Assembly (NCBI GenBank): GCA_049515655.1
Contig: JBEKTW010000005.1
Location: 62,001 to 126,000 of the forward strand
Reading direction: 5' to 3'
Length of the DNA stretch: 64,000 bases
Source: JBEKTW01 sp049515655
GTDB taxonomy: Bacteria > Bacteroidota > Ignavibacteria > UBA10030 > SZUA-254
Part shown: piece after piece, positions 8,132-15,649 of the stretch
How positions within the stretch are numbered: position 1 is the first letter of the stretch
Layout: each line of letters opens with the position of its first letter
Program-made: the position numbers and the translations under genes
The notes under the pieces: model-generated
What the model saw: only the letters and a program-made list of their open reading frames with translations
Database searches by the model: none
Told to the model about the DNA's origin: nothing

Positions 8132-8809
8132 ATGGTCGTTACGAACATCGAACGCCAGAAGCGCCGTCCAAAGAGAGTGAATGTTTACATCGACGGCGAA
8201 TTTGCCGTCGGACTGCACGAAGATGTACTCTTTAAGTTCGGTTTACGCAAGGGAGACAACGTCGACCGCGAAACCCTGGTCAGCATCGAATCAGCGGAGG
8301 AATCCCATTTTGCAAAAGAAAAAGCTCTGAGGTTCATCGGGTATCGCTCCCGCAGCGAGAAAGAGCTGCGCTCGAAGCTTCGTGAAAAGCAATTTCACCC
8401 GCAGGTAATCGAAGATACCGTCCGTTATCTCAGGGAAAATCGTTTTCTCGACGATGAGGCATTCGCCCGTTCGTTCGTGAAGGACGCACTCCTGCGAAAA
8501 CCCACGGGACGGCTTCTCCTGCGACGGCAGCTTCGTCTAAAAGGCATTGACACCGGGATAATCGAGGAGGTACTCGACGAGCTTGTTCCACAGCACGATG
8601 AAGACACGCTTGCGATCGAGGCGGCATCGACTCTTCTGAAGCGGTTCCGGGCGTCACGAAAGAAAATTGACCGGGAGAAACAACGCGCGCGCCTTGCGAG
8701 TTTGCTTGCGCGAAGAGGATTCGGATGGCCAACCATCCATGCCGTCCTGAGAAGAGTTCTTAAACCCGGTGCCCAGACCTCCGACGAGGATGAAGGGGTG
8801 AATCGGTGA
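8132..8809 (+). CDS. recX: Regulatory protein RecX
   Basis: RecX binds RecA filaments and limits recombinase activity. The 225-residue protein has the RecX three-helix repeats, for example ALRFIGYRSRSEKELRSKL, VIEDTVRYLRENRFLDDEAF and GFGWPTIHAVL. The position directly after recA is the classical location. The protein is longer than enterobacterial RecX because of an N-terminal extension of about 60 residues that resembles the beta-strand module seen in Bacteroidota RecX. The start at 8132 gives an N-terminus of MVVTNIERQKRRPKRVNVY. Confidence 0.93.
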   Translation: MVVTNIERQKRRPKRVNVYIDGEFAVGLHEDVLFKFGLRKGDNVDRETLVSIESAEESHFAKEKALRFIGYRSRSEKELRSKLREKQFHPQVIEDTVRYLRENRFLDDEAFARSFVKDALLRKPTGRLLLRRQLRLKGIDTGIIEEVLDELVPQHDEDTLAIEAASTLLKRFRASRKKIDREKQRARLASLLARRGFGWPTIHAVLRRVLKPGAQTSDEDEGVNR

Positions 8810-9066
8810 GTGAGGGAAACGGGGAATGGAGTAATGGATGGATGGAGTGATGGAGGATTGAGGTGATAGAGTAGTTGGGATGATGAATGGGAGAAGGGGT
8901 GAAGCGGTGAGTGGGAGAAGCCAACGGCCAAGAGCCAAGAGCTAAAGGCTAAAGGCCAATGGCTAGGAGCACGAAGCAGGATGCAAGAACCAGTGACTAA
9001 TGAGCAATGACCAATGACAAAGAACTAGCAACAAAGAACCAATAACCAAGAACCAGCAACCAGGTA
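8810..9066 (+). repeat. Low-complexity word-repeat tract upstream of the exonuclease gene
   Basis: The 257 bp between recX and the exonuclease gene are made of degenerate short words in a fixed order: G/A-rich variants of 'atggagtaatgg', then 'gagaaggggtgaagcggtgag', then 'gccaagagccaagagc', then 'aatgaccaatgac', then 'aagaaccaataacc'. There is no open reading frame and no clear hairpin. The reverse complement of 36312-36602 contains the same classes of word in the same order and also ends just before a start codon. I recognise no named element. Confidence 0.85.
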
Positions 9067-9072
9067 TTGACG

Positions 9073-9747
9073 ATGTCACATGTCGTTTTCGATATCGAAA
9101 CCCTCGGCTTTCCCATCGAATCGTTCGATGAGGTCCAACAGGAGTACTTGCTAAAATTCGCGGATTCGGACGAGAAGCGGGAAACGGAGATTCAGAAACT
9201 CAATTTGTATCCCCTGACCGCGCAGATCATCGCAATCGGGATGCTGAATCCCGAAACCAACGCCGGCAAAGTCTTCTACCAGGCAGATGTCTCCGAACAG
9301 TTCTCCTCCGACGACGGCAAGGTCGAATTCGTCTCGGGCGATGAACAGCAAGTCCTGAAGCTCTTCTGGGAAAGTGTCCAGCGCTACGACCAGTTTATCA
9401 CGTTCAACGGCCGGTCTTTCGACTGTCCGTTTCTCATGCTGCGCTCTGCCATCGCAGGGATCAAACCGACACGCAACCTCCTTCCCTACCGGTACGACGC
9501 GGCCATCCACTGCGACCTCCTGGAACAGCTTACGTTTTACGGGGCGTTCAGGAAATTCAATCTGGACTTCTATTGCAAGGCCTTCGGGATCAAAAGTCCA
9601 AAGAGCGAGGGGATCACCGGACTCGGCCTCGGACCACTCTTTCGCGAAGGCAAGTTCAGGGAAATTGCAAAGTACTGCCTTGGAGATATCCAGGCGACTG
9701 CTGAGTTGTTCCGGCGGTGGGAGAAGTTCCTTAATGTTAAGAATTGA
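9073..9747 (+). CDS. Predicted 3'-5' exonuclease related to the PolB exonuclease domain
   Basis: A 224-residue stand-alone DEDD nuclease of the predicted PolB-like 3'-5' exonuclease family (DNA_pol_B_exo2). ExoI is VFDIETLG with Asp7 and Glu9, ExoII is ITFNGRSFDCPFL, and ExoIII is YCLGDIQATAELF. A TTG at 9067 would add two residues, but AGG at 9062-9064 is correctly spaced only for the ATG at 9073. It probably trims DNA ends in repair, but the substrate is unproven. It lies between recA/recX and a second exonuclease, giving a repair-flavoured neighbourhood. Confidence 0.87.
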   Translation: MSHVVFDIETLGFPIESFDEVQQEYLLKFADSDEKRETEIQKLNLYPLTAQIIAIGMLNPETNAGKVFYQADVSEQFSSDDGKVEFVSGDEQQVLKLFWESVQRYDQFITFNGRSFDCPFLMLRSAIAGIKPTRNLLPYRYDAAIHCDLLEQLTFYGAFRKFNLDFYCKAFGIKSPKSEGITGLGLGPLFREGKFREIAKYCLGDIQATAELFRRWEKFLNVKN

Positions 9748-9767
9748 ATAGCCCATCGTAGATCTGG

Positions 9768-9875
9768 GAGGTTTCAGGTTCGAGGTTTCAGGTTGCAGGT
9801 TACAGGATATAGGTGTCAGGTTGCATTGTCAGCAAAAATTTTTGCTTTTTAATTTTTAATTTTTAATTATCGCAT
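9768..9875 (+). repeat. Degenerate 'ggtttcaggtt' repeat followed by an AT-rich run
   Basis: Between the two exonuclease genes lies a run of near-repeats of 'aggtttcaggtt' and 'gcaggttacagg' (about 9768-9826), followed by 'tttttaatttttaattttta' at about 9847-9867. This is a different word set from the tract at 8810-9066 but the same kind of sequence. There is no coding potential and no clear hairpin. Confidence 0.7.
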
Positions 9876-9892
9876 GCCATTACCGGATTGTT

Positions 9893-10720
9893 ATGGCTGA
9901 TTGGCAGAGTCGACACATCGATGAGACGGATTTCCTGGTTGTCGATGTTGAGACGACAGGGCTCTCCCCCGATACGGGCGACCGGGTGTGTGAGATTGGA
10001 GCGATCAAAATCCGCGGCGGGGCGGTGGTCGACACGCTCAGCAGTCTGGTTAATCCCTGCCGGCCCATCTCGGCAGGAGCGTACGCGGTCAACAGGATTT
10101 CTCCGGCAATGGTCGCCGACGCCCCGGAGTTCCATCAGCTCGCAGAACGCCTGCTTCAGATGATGGACGACTCGGTACTCGTTGCGTATAATGCCCCTTT
10201 CGACGTCTCGTTTCTCGACAGTGAACTCCGCCTCGCGGGCCATCCGCGCATTCGCGCGAAGGTCGTCGACGCGCTGGCGATCGCGCGTCAGCTTCTTCCG
10301 GGAATTGGCAGATACCCTCAGGAGAACGTCGCCCAATTCCTGGGGATCCCGTTTCCCGTGAAGCACCGTGCCCTCGACGACGTGATGGTGACATCCAGAA
10401 TCTTCATCTTCTTTGTCTCTATGATGAAAGCATACGACCTTACCTCCGTCGCCGACCTCGGGCGCAGGGATCTTTCAAGCGTCATGCAGACGAAGCGTAT
10501 CAGCATCGTCCAGGAGGCGATGATCAAAGGTTCACATCTCTGGATAAAGTACCTCTCTCCTACAAACGCAGAAATTACCGACCGCATCGTTACTCCCAAA
10601 GACCTCGTCACCGAACAAACACCCTACCTGTTTGCATATTGTCATTCGGCAAAGGCTGAGAGAAATTTTCGGATCGATAGAATCCTGGACTTAAGGTTGG
10701 TACAAAAAGTGTCTGCCTGA
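9893..10720 (+). CDS. DnaQ/epsilon-like 3'-5' exonuclease with a WYL-like C-terminal domain
   Basis: A 275-residue protein. Residues 12-178 are a DEDDh exonuclease: Asp18/Glu20 in VVDVETTG, Asp104 in NAPFDVSFL, and His158/Asp163 in KHRALDD. Residues from about 190 to the end look like a WYL module: WIKYLSP, a central strand with RIVTPKDL, then YLFAYCHSAKAERNFRIDRI, matching the yl.gyc...R.FR.DRI signature of WYL ligand-binding domains. A fusion of this kind suggests an exonuclease controlled by nucleic acid or nucleotide binding, which is inference. It is separate from any polymerase gene. Confidence 0.85.
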   Translation: MADWQSRHIDETDFLVVDVETTGLSPDTGDRVCEIGAIKIRGGAVVDTLSSLVNPCRPISAGAYAVNRISPAMVADAPEFHQLAERLLQMMDDSVLVAYNAPFDVSFLDSELRLAGHPRIRAKVVDALAIARQLLPGIGRYPQENVAQFLGIPFPVKHRALDDVMVTSRIFIFFVSMMKAYDLTSVADLGRRDLSSVMQTKRISIVQEAMIKGSHLWIKYLSPTNAEITDRIVTPKDLVTEQTPYLFAYCHSAKAERNFRIDRILDLRLVQKVSA

Positions 10721-10810
10721 TGGAATCACCAAAACTGTCTGAACCTGGATTTTGGGGACTAAAGGATGATCACGATTTCTTGATCGCGGTAATCTCATAT
10801 TCTGCAACTC

Positions 10811-11001
10811 GAGACATCTGAATTATCGACGGATGTTGCTCATGAGAACAAGACCACACCTGTCATTCCCGCACGTTTTAAGCGGGAATCTATTTAAGAT
10901 GCGCGATTCAAGTCCCGCCTTTTGGATTCCGCTTACGTAGGCGGGATTCTGAAAAGCGGAACATTCGGGCATGACAGGCTTTTTGATTTTTCAGATGTCT
11001 C
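10811..11001 (+). mobile_element. MITE-like nested inverted-repeat element inserted in array unit 1
   Basis: GAGACATCTGAA (10811-10822) and TTCAGATGTCTC (10990-11001) are perfect 12-bp terminal inverted repeats bounding 191 bp. Inside lies a second inverted pair, CCTGTCATTCCCG (10859-10871) with CGGGCATGACAGG (10966-10978), and inside that a hairpin ATTCCCGC/GCGGGAAT (10865-10889). Unit 1 minus this element is 92 bp instead of 88, consistent with a short imperfect target duplication (aactc left, aaatc right). No transposase is encoded, so movement would need one in trans. Confidence 0.65.
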
Positions 11002-11168
11002 AAATCATGGTTCAGACAACGGTGGCATCATCAAAACTGTCTGAACCTTGATTTTGGGGATTATAGGATTTCCTTGATAGTTTAATAAGAGCAATCTCAT
11101 AAGCTTCCTTCGGGTCCCGCAGAGCCAAGTGAAACGGAAAAATTGATAGAACATCAGAATATTATGAA

Positions 11169-11750
11169 ATGACAAAGCCCGATTCTCTTGTTCCAAATTA
11201 GCGAATTGAACGATCCATTCTTCTCATCAGAGGATTGAAAATCATGCTTGATAGAGACCTCGCCGAACTCTACGGAGTTCAAACGCGAGATCTTAATAAG
11301 GCAGTACGACGAAATAGCGATCGTTTTCCATCTGATTTTATGTTCCAGCTCACTCCCGAGGAATATAAAAACTTGATGTTCCAATTTGGAACATCAAGAT
11401 GGGGCGGCACAAGGAAGCTTCCCTACGCTTTTACAGAGTTAGGCGTAGCGATGCTCTCCAGTGTATTGAACAGCGAGCGAGCCGTCCGCGTAAACATACA
11501 GATTATGCGTGCATTTGTGGCACTTCGGGAGATCCTTGCTACCCACAAAGACCTTGCCCGAAAATTAGAAGAAATGGAAAAGAAATACGATCAGCAGTTC
11601 AAAGTGGTGTTCGAGGCAATGCGGCGACTAATAATTGCTTCTGGCAGTGCGCAAGACAAGCCAAAACGCGAAATTGGATTTAAAGTTGGAGAACCAAATG
11701 TTCTCTATACACCTCGAAAAAAAGACAAAGTGATGAGAAGGAAATATTAA
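11169..11750 (+). pseudogene. ORF6N domain protein interrupted by an amber codon at codon 11
   Basis: The family's usual beginning is recoverable in one frame: ATG 11169, MTKPDSLVPN, then TAG at 11199-11201 where relatives have Glu, then RIERSILLIRG, and LKIMLDRDLAELYGV. Downstream the ORF6N domain is intact (NKAVRRNSDRFPSDFMFQL, WGGTRKLPYAFTELGVAML, NIQIMRAFVALRE), with a coiled C-terminus. Translation could restart at TTG 11235 or ATG 11244, giving up to 171 residues but removing the first strand. ORF6N proteins are DNA-binding proteins of phage and mobile elements. The gene sits inside a palindromic array unit. Confidence in family is high; in pseudogene status moderate. Confidence 0.8.
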
Positions 11751-12140
11751 TGACCGAAGAATTTAAACAAATGGTAATCTTATAATCATGCGAATCATGG
11801 TTCGAACAACGGCGGCATCACCGAAACCGTCTGAACCTTGATTTTGGGGATTATAGGATTTCCATGATTGTTTAATCGCGGTAGTCTCACGATCATGCGA
11901 ATCATGGTTCAGACAACGACGGTATCACTGAAACTGTCTGAACCTTGATTTTGAGGATTATAGGATTTCCATGATTGTTTAATCACGGTAATTTCATAAT
12001 TATGTGAATCACGGTGCAGACAACGACAGTATAACCGAGACTGTCTGAACCTTGATTTTGGGGATTAAAGGATGACCATGATTTTGTAATCAAGGTAATC
12101 TTATAATCATGCGAATCACGGTTCAGACAATGGATCCCGC

Positions 12141-12170
12141 TTGCTTCCCTCCTCACAACTCAGTATCTTG
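12141..12170 (+). promoter_or_regulatory. Candidate promoter for the amidohydrolase gene (TTG-N20-TATCTTG)
   Basis: TTG at 12141-12143 and TATCTTG at 12164-12170 are separated by exactly 20 bp, ending 34 bp before the ATG at 12205. It starts only 12 bp after the last palindromic repeat unit. Confidence 0.45.
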
Positions 12171-12204
12171 TTGCCTGTTCTACCACACTTACAAAGGAAC
12201 TGCC

Positions 12205-15200
12205 ATGAACCGTAACCGCTATTTCGCTTTGCTTCTGAGTATTCTGTTTTCTGTCGGAATGCTCCTCGCCCAACCCACGAAGTCGGATTCCCCGGCTCCC
12301 AAAGATACGGCCAAAAAATCGGACACCAAATGGGACGTTTCTGCCAAGCATGGTCCTTCTCAGGACATTGAGTTCGAAACGGACGAGGGGACGTGGATCT
12401 CAGTCGATGTCAGCCCTGACGGCAAACACATAGTCTTCGACCTCCTCGGCGATATCTATATCATGCCCATCAGCGGCGGCGACGCGAAGCTGCTCTGCGG
12501 AGGACCGGCGTACGAAGTGGAGCCAAGGTTTAGCCCGGACGGGAAGAAAATTTCATTCACCAGCGACCGCGATGGCTGCAATAACATCTGGATGATGGAT
12601 GCCGACGGAAAGAATCCAAAGCAGCTCACTCATGAAAAAGAGCGCCAGACAAACAACGCGGTCTGGTCGCCGGATGGTCAGTTCATCGTCGCGCGGAAGC
12701 ACTACCGCAACGAACGCTCGCTCGGCGCGGGCGAAATGTGGATGTATCACATCGGCGGCGGCGACGGCCTGCAGCTCACGAAACGCCGCAACTGGGAACA
12801 GGATGCTGGCGAACCATGCCTCTCGCCCGACGGCCGTTACCTCTATTACAGCGAAGATGTGAGTCCCGGCGGCGGTTTTCAGTACAACAAGGATCCGAAC
12901 GGAACAATTTACGTCATACAGCGACTCGACATCCAGACCGGAAAAACGGAACAGTTCATTCACACTGAGGGCGGCGCCGTGCGCCCCCAGGTTTCACCCG
13001 ACGGAAAAACGATCGCTTTCGTCAAACGCGTCCGTCTTAAGACAGTCCTTTACACGTTTGATGTCGAGAGCGGCAAAGAGACGCCGGTCTACGACAATCT
13101 CAGCCGTGACGCCCAGGAAACCTGGGCGATGTTCGGCGTCCATCCGGGCTTTTCCTGGATGCCGGACGGGAAGCGCATCGTCATCTCAGCCAAAGGTCAC
13201 ATCTGGATAATCGATGTGCGCACGAAGGAAGCGACGCAAATTTCTTTCAAAGTGCACGTCAGGCAGACGATCACCAACGCAGTCCGTTTTCCCCAGGAAG
13301 TTGCGCCGGAAAAATTCGACGTCAAAATGCTTCGCTGGGTGACCGTTTCCCCCGACCAGAAATCCGTCATCTATAATGCTCTCGGCAAATTATGGATACG
13401 ATCCCTCCCGCAGGGAACTCCGAAGCGCCTCACCAACGATGAAAAACGATTTGAACTATTTCCTGCGTTCTCGGCTGACGGGAAATGGATTGTGTACGCG
13501 ACGTGGAACGACGACGAGCAGGGTTCTCTCTGGAAGGTCAGAGCTGACGGGTCATCCCAAACGAAACTGACTGTCCGCAAAGGACATTACGTCGAACCGG
13601 CATTCTCACGCGACGGATCAAGAATCGTTTTCAAGAGGATAGGCGGAGATAATCTCCGCGGCGACGAATACACGCACGAGCAAGGCATTTATTGCATGCC
13701 GGCATCGGGCGGCAAAGCAACTCTCATTACGGAAGAAGGCTCGCGGCCTATGTTCAACAAAAACGGGGACAGGATTTTTCTCCTTTCCGGTGAGGGCGAT
13801 AAGACCGCTTTTGTCAGTGTCGGGCTCAGCGGCGAGCAACGGCGTGTTCACCTTCTCTCCGACAACGCCGAAGAAATCGTCCCGTCGCCCGATGAGCAAT
13901 GGGTCGCATTCGTTGAGCGATTCAACGCCTACATCGCAGTCTTTCCCAAAACCGGACAGGCGGTCATGATCGGTCCGGGCACGTCGGATTACCCGGTCAA
14001 ACGGGTGACCCGGGACGCCGGAACGTACCTCCACTGGTCGCCCGACAGTAAGGCGCTTCACTGGTCGCTCGGACCGGAACTGTATTCCCGCGACCTGACG
14101 AACACGTTCAAATTCGTCGATGGAGCTCCCGATAGCGTTCAGGAAAAACCGGATACAACAGGACTCAACATCAGTTTTTCGGCATTGACCGACAACCCCA
14201 CCGGACCCGTCGCCCTCGTCGGAGCCACCCTGATTACGATGAAAGGCGATGAGGTCATTCCGGATGCGACGATTCTCATTGAGCGAAACCGCATCAAAGC
14301 CGTCGGACCGTCTGCGAGCGTACAGGTTCCCGCGAACGCCTACAAACTCGACGTAAGAGGGAAGTACATCATGCCGGGGATCATCGACGTCCACGCGCAC
14401 ATTCCCACCGGAAGCAGCAACATCGTTCCCCAGACCCATTGGCCGTATTACGTCAACCTCGCGTTTGGCGTTACGACAGCGCACGACCCTTCGTCTGGCA
14501 CCGAAATGGTCTTTTCAAACTCCGAGCTGCTGAAAGCCGGAATCCTCGTGGGACCGCGACTCTATTCAACCGGCACGATTCTGTACGGCGCCGAAGCGCC
14601 GTTCAAGGCGATCATCAACAACTTCGACGATGCGATGTCTCACCTGCGACGCATGAAGGCGGTCGGAGCGTTCTCCGTAAAAAGCTATAACCAGCCGCGG
14701 CGCGATGAACGCCAGCAAATCATTGAAGCGGCCCGTGACCTCAAAATGATGGTCGTGCCCGAAGGCGGCTCGACATTCTTCTGGAACGTCTCGATGATTC
14801 TGGACGGCCATACGGGGATCGAGCATTCACTTCCGGTCTCTCCTCTTTACAAGGACGTGCTCACGCTCTTCGGCAAGAGCCAGACCGGTTACACTCCGAC
14901 TTTGATCGTAAGCTATGGCGGATTGTGGGGAGAGAACTACTGGTTCATGAAGACGAAAGTCTGGGAAAACGAACGTTTACTCAAATTTACTCCGCGGGAA
15001 ATAATCGATGCGCGATCCCGCCGCCGGTTGATGGCAGAGGAAGACGACTTCAACTACATCGACAACGCGCGCGCCGTAAAAGCGGCCCTGGACGCCGGCA
15101 CGAAGGTTCAGCTCGGCGCACACGGGCAGCTTCAGGGACTCGGGGCGCATTGGGAACTATGGATGCTTGCGCAGGGCGGCATGACTCCGCTCGAAGCCAT

Positions 15201-15435
15201 CAGATGCGCCACGCTCTACGGGGCCCAATATATAGGCCTCGACAACGACCTGGGTTCGCTTGAGGCCGGAAAACTGGCAGACCTCATCGTCATGGACAAG
15301 AATCCACTCGAAAATATCCGTAACAGCGAATCAATCCATTACGTCATGAAGAACGGAAGGTTGTATGACGGCGCGACGATGAACGAAATCGGCAATCACC
15401 CACGGGAACGGGCTCCGTTTTACTGGGAGGAATGA
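12205..15435 (+). CDS. Secreted TolB-like beta-propeller / amidohydrolase fusion protein
   Basis: A 1076-residue exported protein. The signal peptide (MNRNRYFALLLSILFSVG..LLAQ) is preceded by AAAGGAA at 12193-12198, so the start is 12205 rather than an upstream in-frame ATG inside the repeat array. Residues about 45-650 are WD40-like/PD40 blades (repeated FSPDGKKISFTSDRDG-type motifs). Residues about 670-1070 are an imidazolonepropionase-like amidohydrolase: metal ligands His730/His732 in IDVHAHIP, probable carbamylated Lys826, His869 and His874, and the closing GSLEAGKLADLIVMD. The expected final metal Asp region reads LGAHGQLQ, so the centre may be atypical. Substrate unknown. Confidence 0.88.
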   Translation: MNRNRYFALLLSILFSVGMLLAQPTKSDSPAPKDTAKKSDTKWDVSAKHGPSQDIEFETDEGTWISVDVSPDGKHIVFDLLGDIYIMPISGGDAKLLCGGPAYEVEPRFSPDGKKISFTSDRDGCNNIWMMDADGKNPKQLTHEKERQTNNAVWSPDGQFIVARKHYRNERSLGAGEMWMYHIGGGDGLQLTKRRNWEQDAGEPCLSPDGRYLYYSEDVSPGGGFQYNKDPNGTIYVIQRLDIQTGKTEQFIHTEGGAVRPQVSPDGKTIAFVKRVRLKTVLYTFDVESGKETPVYDNLSRDAQETWAMFGVHPGFSWMPDGKRIVISAKGHIWIIDVRTKEATQISFKVHVRQTITNAVRFPQEVAPEKFDVKMLRWVTVSPDQKSVIYNALGKLWIRSLPQGTPKRLTNDEKRFELFPAFSADGKWIVYATWNDDEQGSLWKVRADGSSQTKLTVRKGHYVEPAFSRDGSRIVFKRIGGDNLRGDEYTHEQGIYCMPASGGKATLITEEGSRPMFNKNGDRIFLLSGEGDKTAFVSVGLSGEQRRVHLLSDNAEEIVPSPDEQWVAFVERFNAYIAVFPKTGQAVMIGPGTSDYPVKRVTRDAGTYLHWSPDSKALHWSLGPELYSRDLTNTFKFVDGAPDSVQEKPDTTGLNISFSALTDNPTGPVALVGATLITMKGDEVIPDATILIERNRIKAVGPSASVQVPANAYKLDVRGKYIMPGIIDVHAHIPTGSSNIVPQTHWPYYVNLAFGVTTAHDPSSGTEMVFSNSELLKAGILVGPRLYSTGTILYGAEAPFKAIINNFDDAMSHLRRMKAVGAFSVKSYNQPRRDERQQIIEAARDLKMMVVPEGGSTFFWNVSMILDGHTGIEHSLPVSPLYKDVLTLFGKSQTGYTPTLIVSYGGLWGENYWFMKTKVWENERLLKFTPREIIDARSRRRLMAEEDDFNYIDNARAVKAALDAGTKVQLGAHGQLQGLGAHWELWMLAQGGMTPLEAIRCATLYGAQYIGLDNDLGSLEAGKLADLIVMDKNPLENIRNSESIHYVMKNGRLYDGATMNEIGNHPRERAPFYWEE

Positions 15436-15585
15436 GTCGACCTCATCCCGTCTGATCCCTTTCACTATTTGCAGAGAAGCGGATGCACTTCCGCGAGGAT
15501 CGAGAGGAGGCCATTTCCTTCAAAGAGATGCCGGGGAGATTCACAACATGAATTAGTGACGTGCGACCCCGAACCTCCCTTTTAT

Positions 15586-15606
15586 CCCTTCCTTACTAAG
15601 GAGGGG
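15586..15606 (+). repeat. Palindromic repeat preceding the DUF559 gene
   Basis: A ten-base-pair stem (CCCTTCCTTA / TAAGGAGGGG, one G.U pair) around a single C at 15596. It lies in the same open frame as the nuclease ORF downstream, so the repeat and the gene are joined. I believe similar 'ccttactaagg' hairpins are common beside DUF559 genes in Bacteroidota, but this is from memory. Confidence 0.6.
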
Positions 15607-15649
15607 ACATAGGGGTGTAAGAAAGAATCTTTCGAAAGCAGAAGCTGTA

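Larger units (their letters stand above)
10736..12129 (+). repeat. Array of five palindromic 88-bp units with 19-bp spacers, two units interrupted
   Basis: Each unit opens with TGTCTGAACCTTGATT and closes with AATCATGGTTCAGACA or a close variant (15 of 16 positions inverted-complementary). Units 3, 4 and 5 (11828-11915, 11935-12022, 12042-12129) are each exactly 88 bp. All four spacers (11019-11037, 11809-11827, 11916-11934, 12023-12041) are exactly 19 bp and similar to 'acgacggtatcactgaaac'. Unit 1 (10736-11018) is split by a 191-bp inverted-repeat element. Unit 2 (11038-11808) holds an ORF6N gene. Unlike CRISPR, the spacers are conserved and the units are palindromic. Function unknown. Confidence 0.9.

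Noticed and set aside
9067..9072. TTG start of the PolB-like exonuclease
   Set aside because: It is only 2 bp from the AGG ribosome-binding core, whereas the ATG at 9073 has a proper spacing and gives the canonical N-terminus.
11809..12129. CRISPR array
   Set aside because: The periodicity is CRISPR-like, but the 88-bp units are themselves long palindromes, the 19-bp spacers are nearly identical to each other rather than unique, and no cas genes are present.
12109..12204. N-terminal extension of the propeller/amidohydrolase gene from the ATG at 12109
   Set aside because: It lies within the repeat array and would place 32 residues before a clear signal peptide. ATG 12205 has AAAGGAA upstream and begins the signal peptide.
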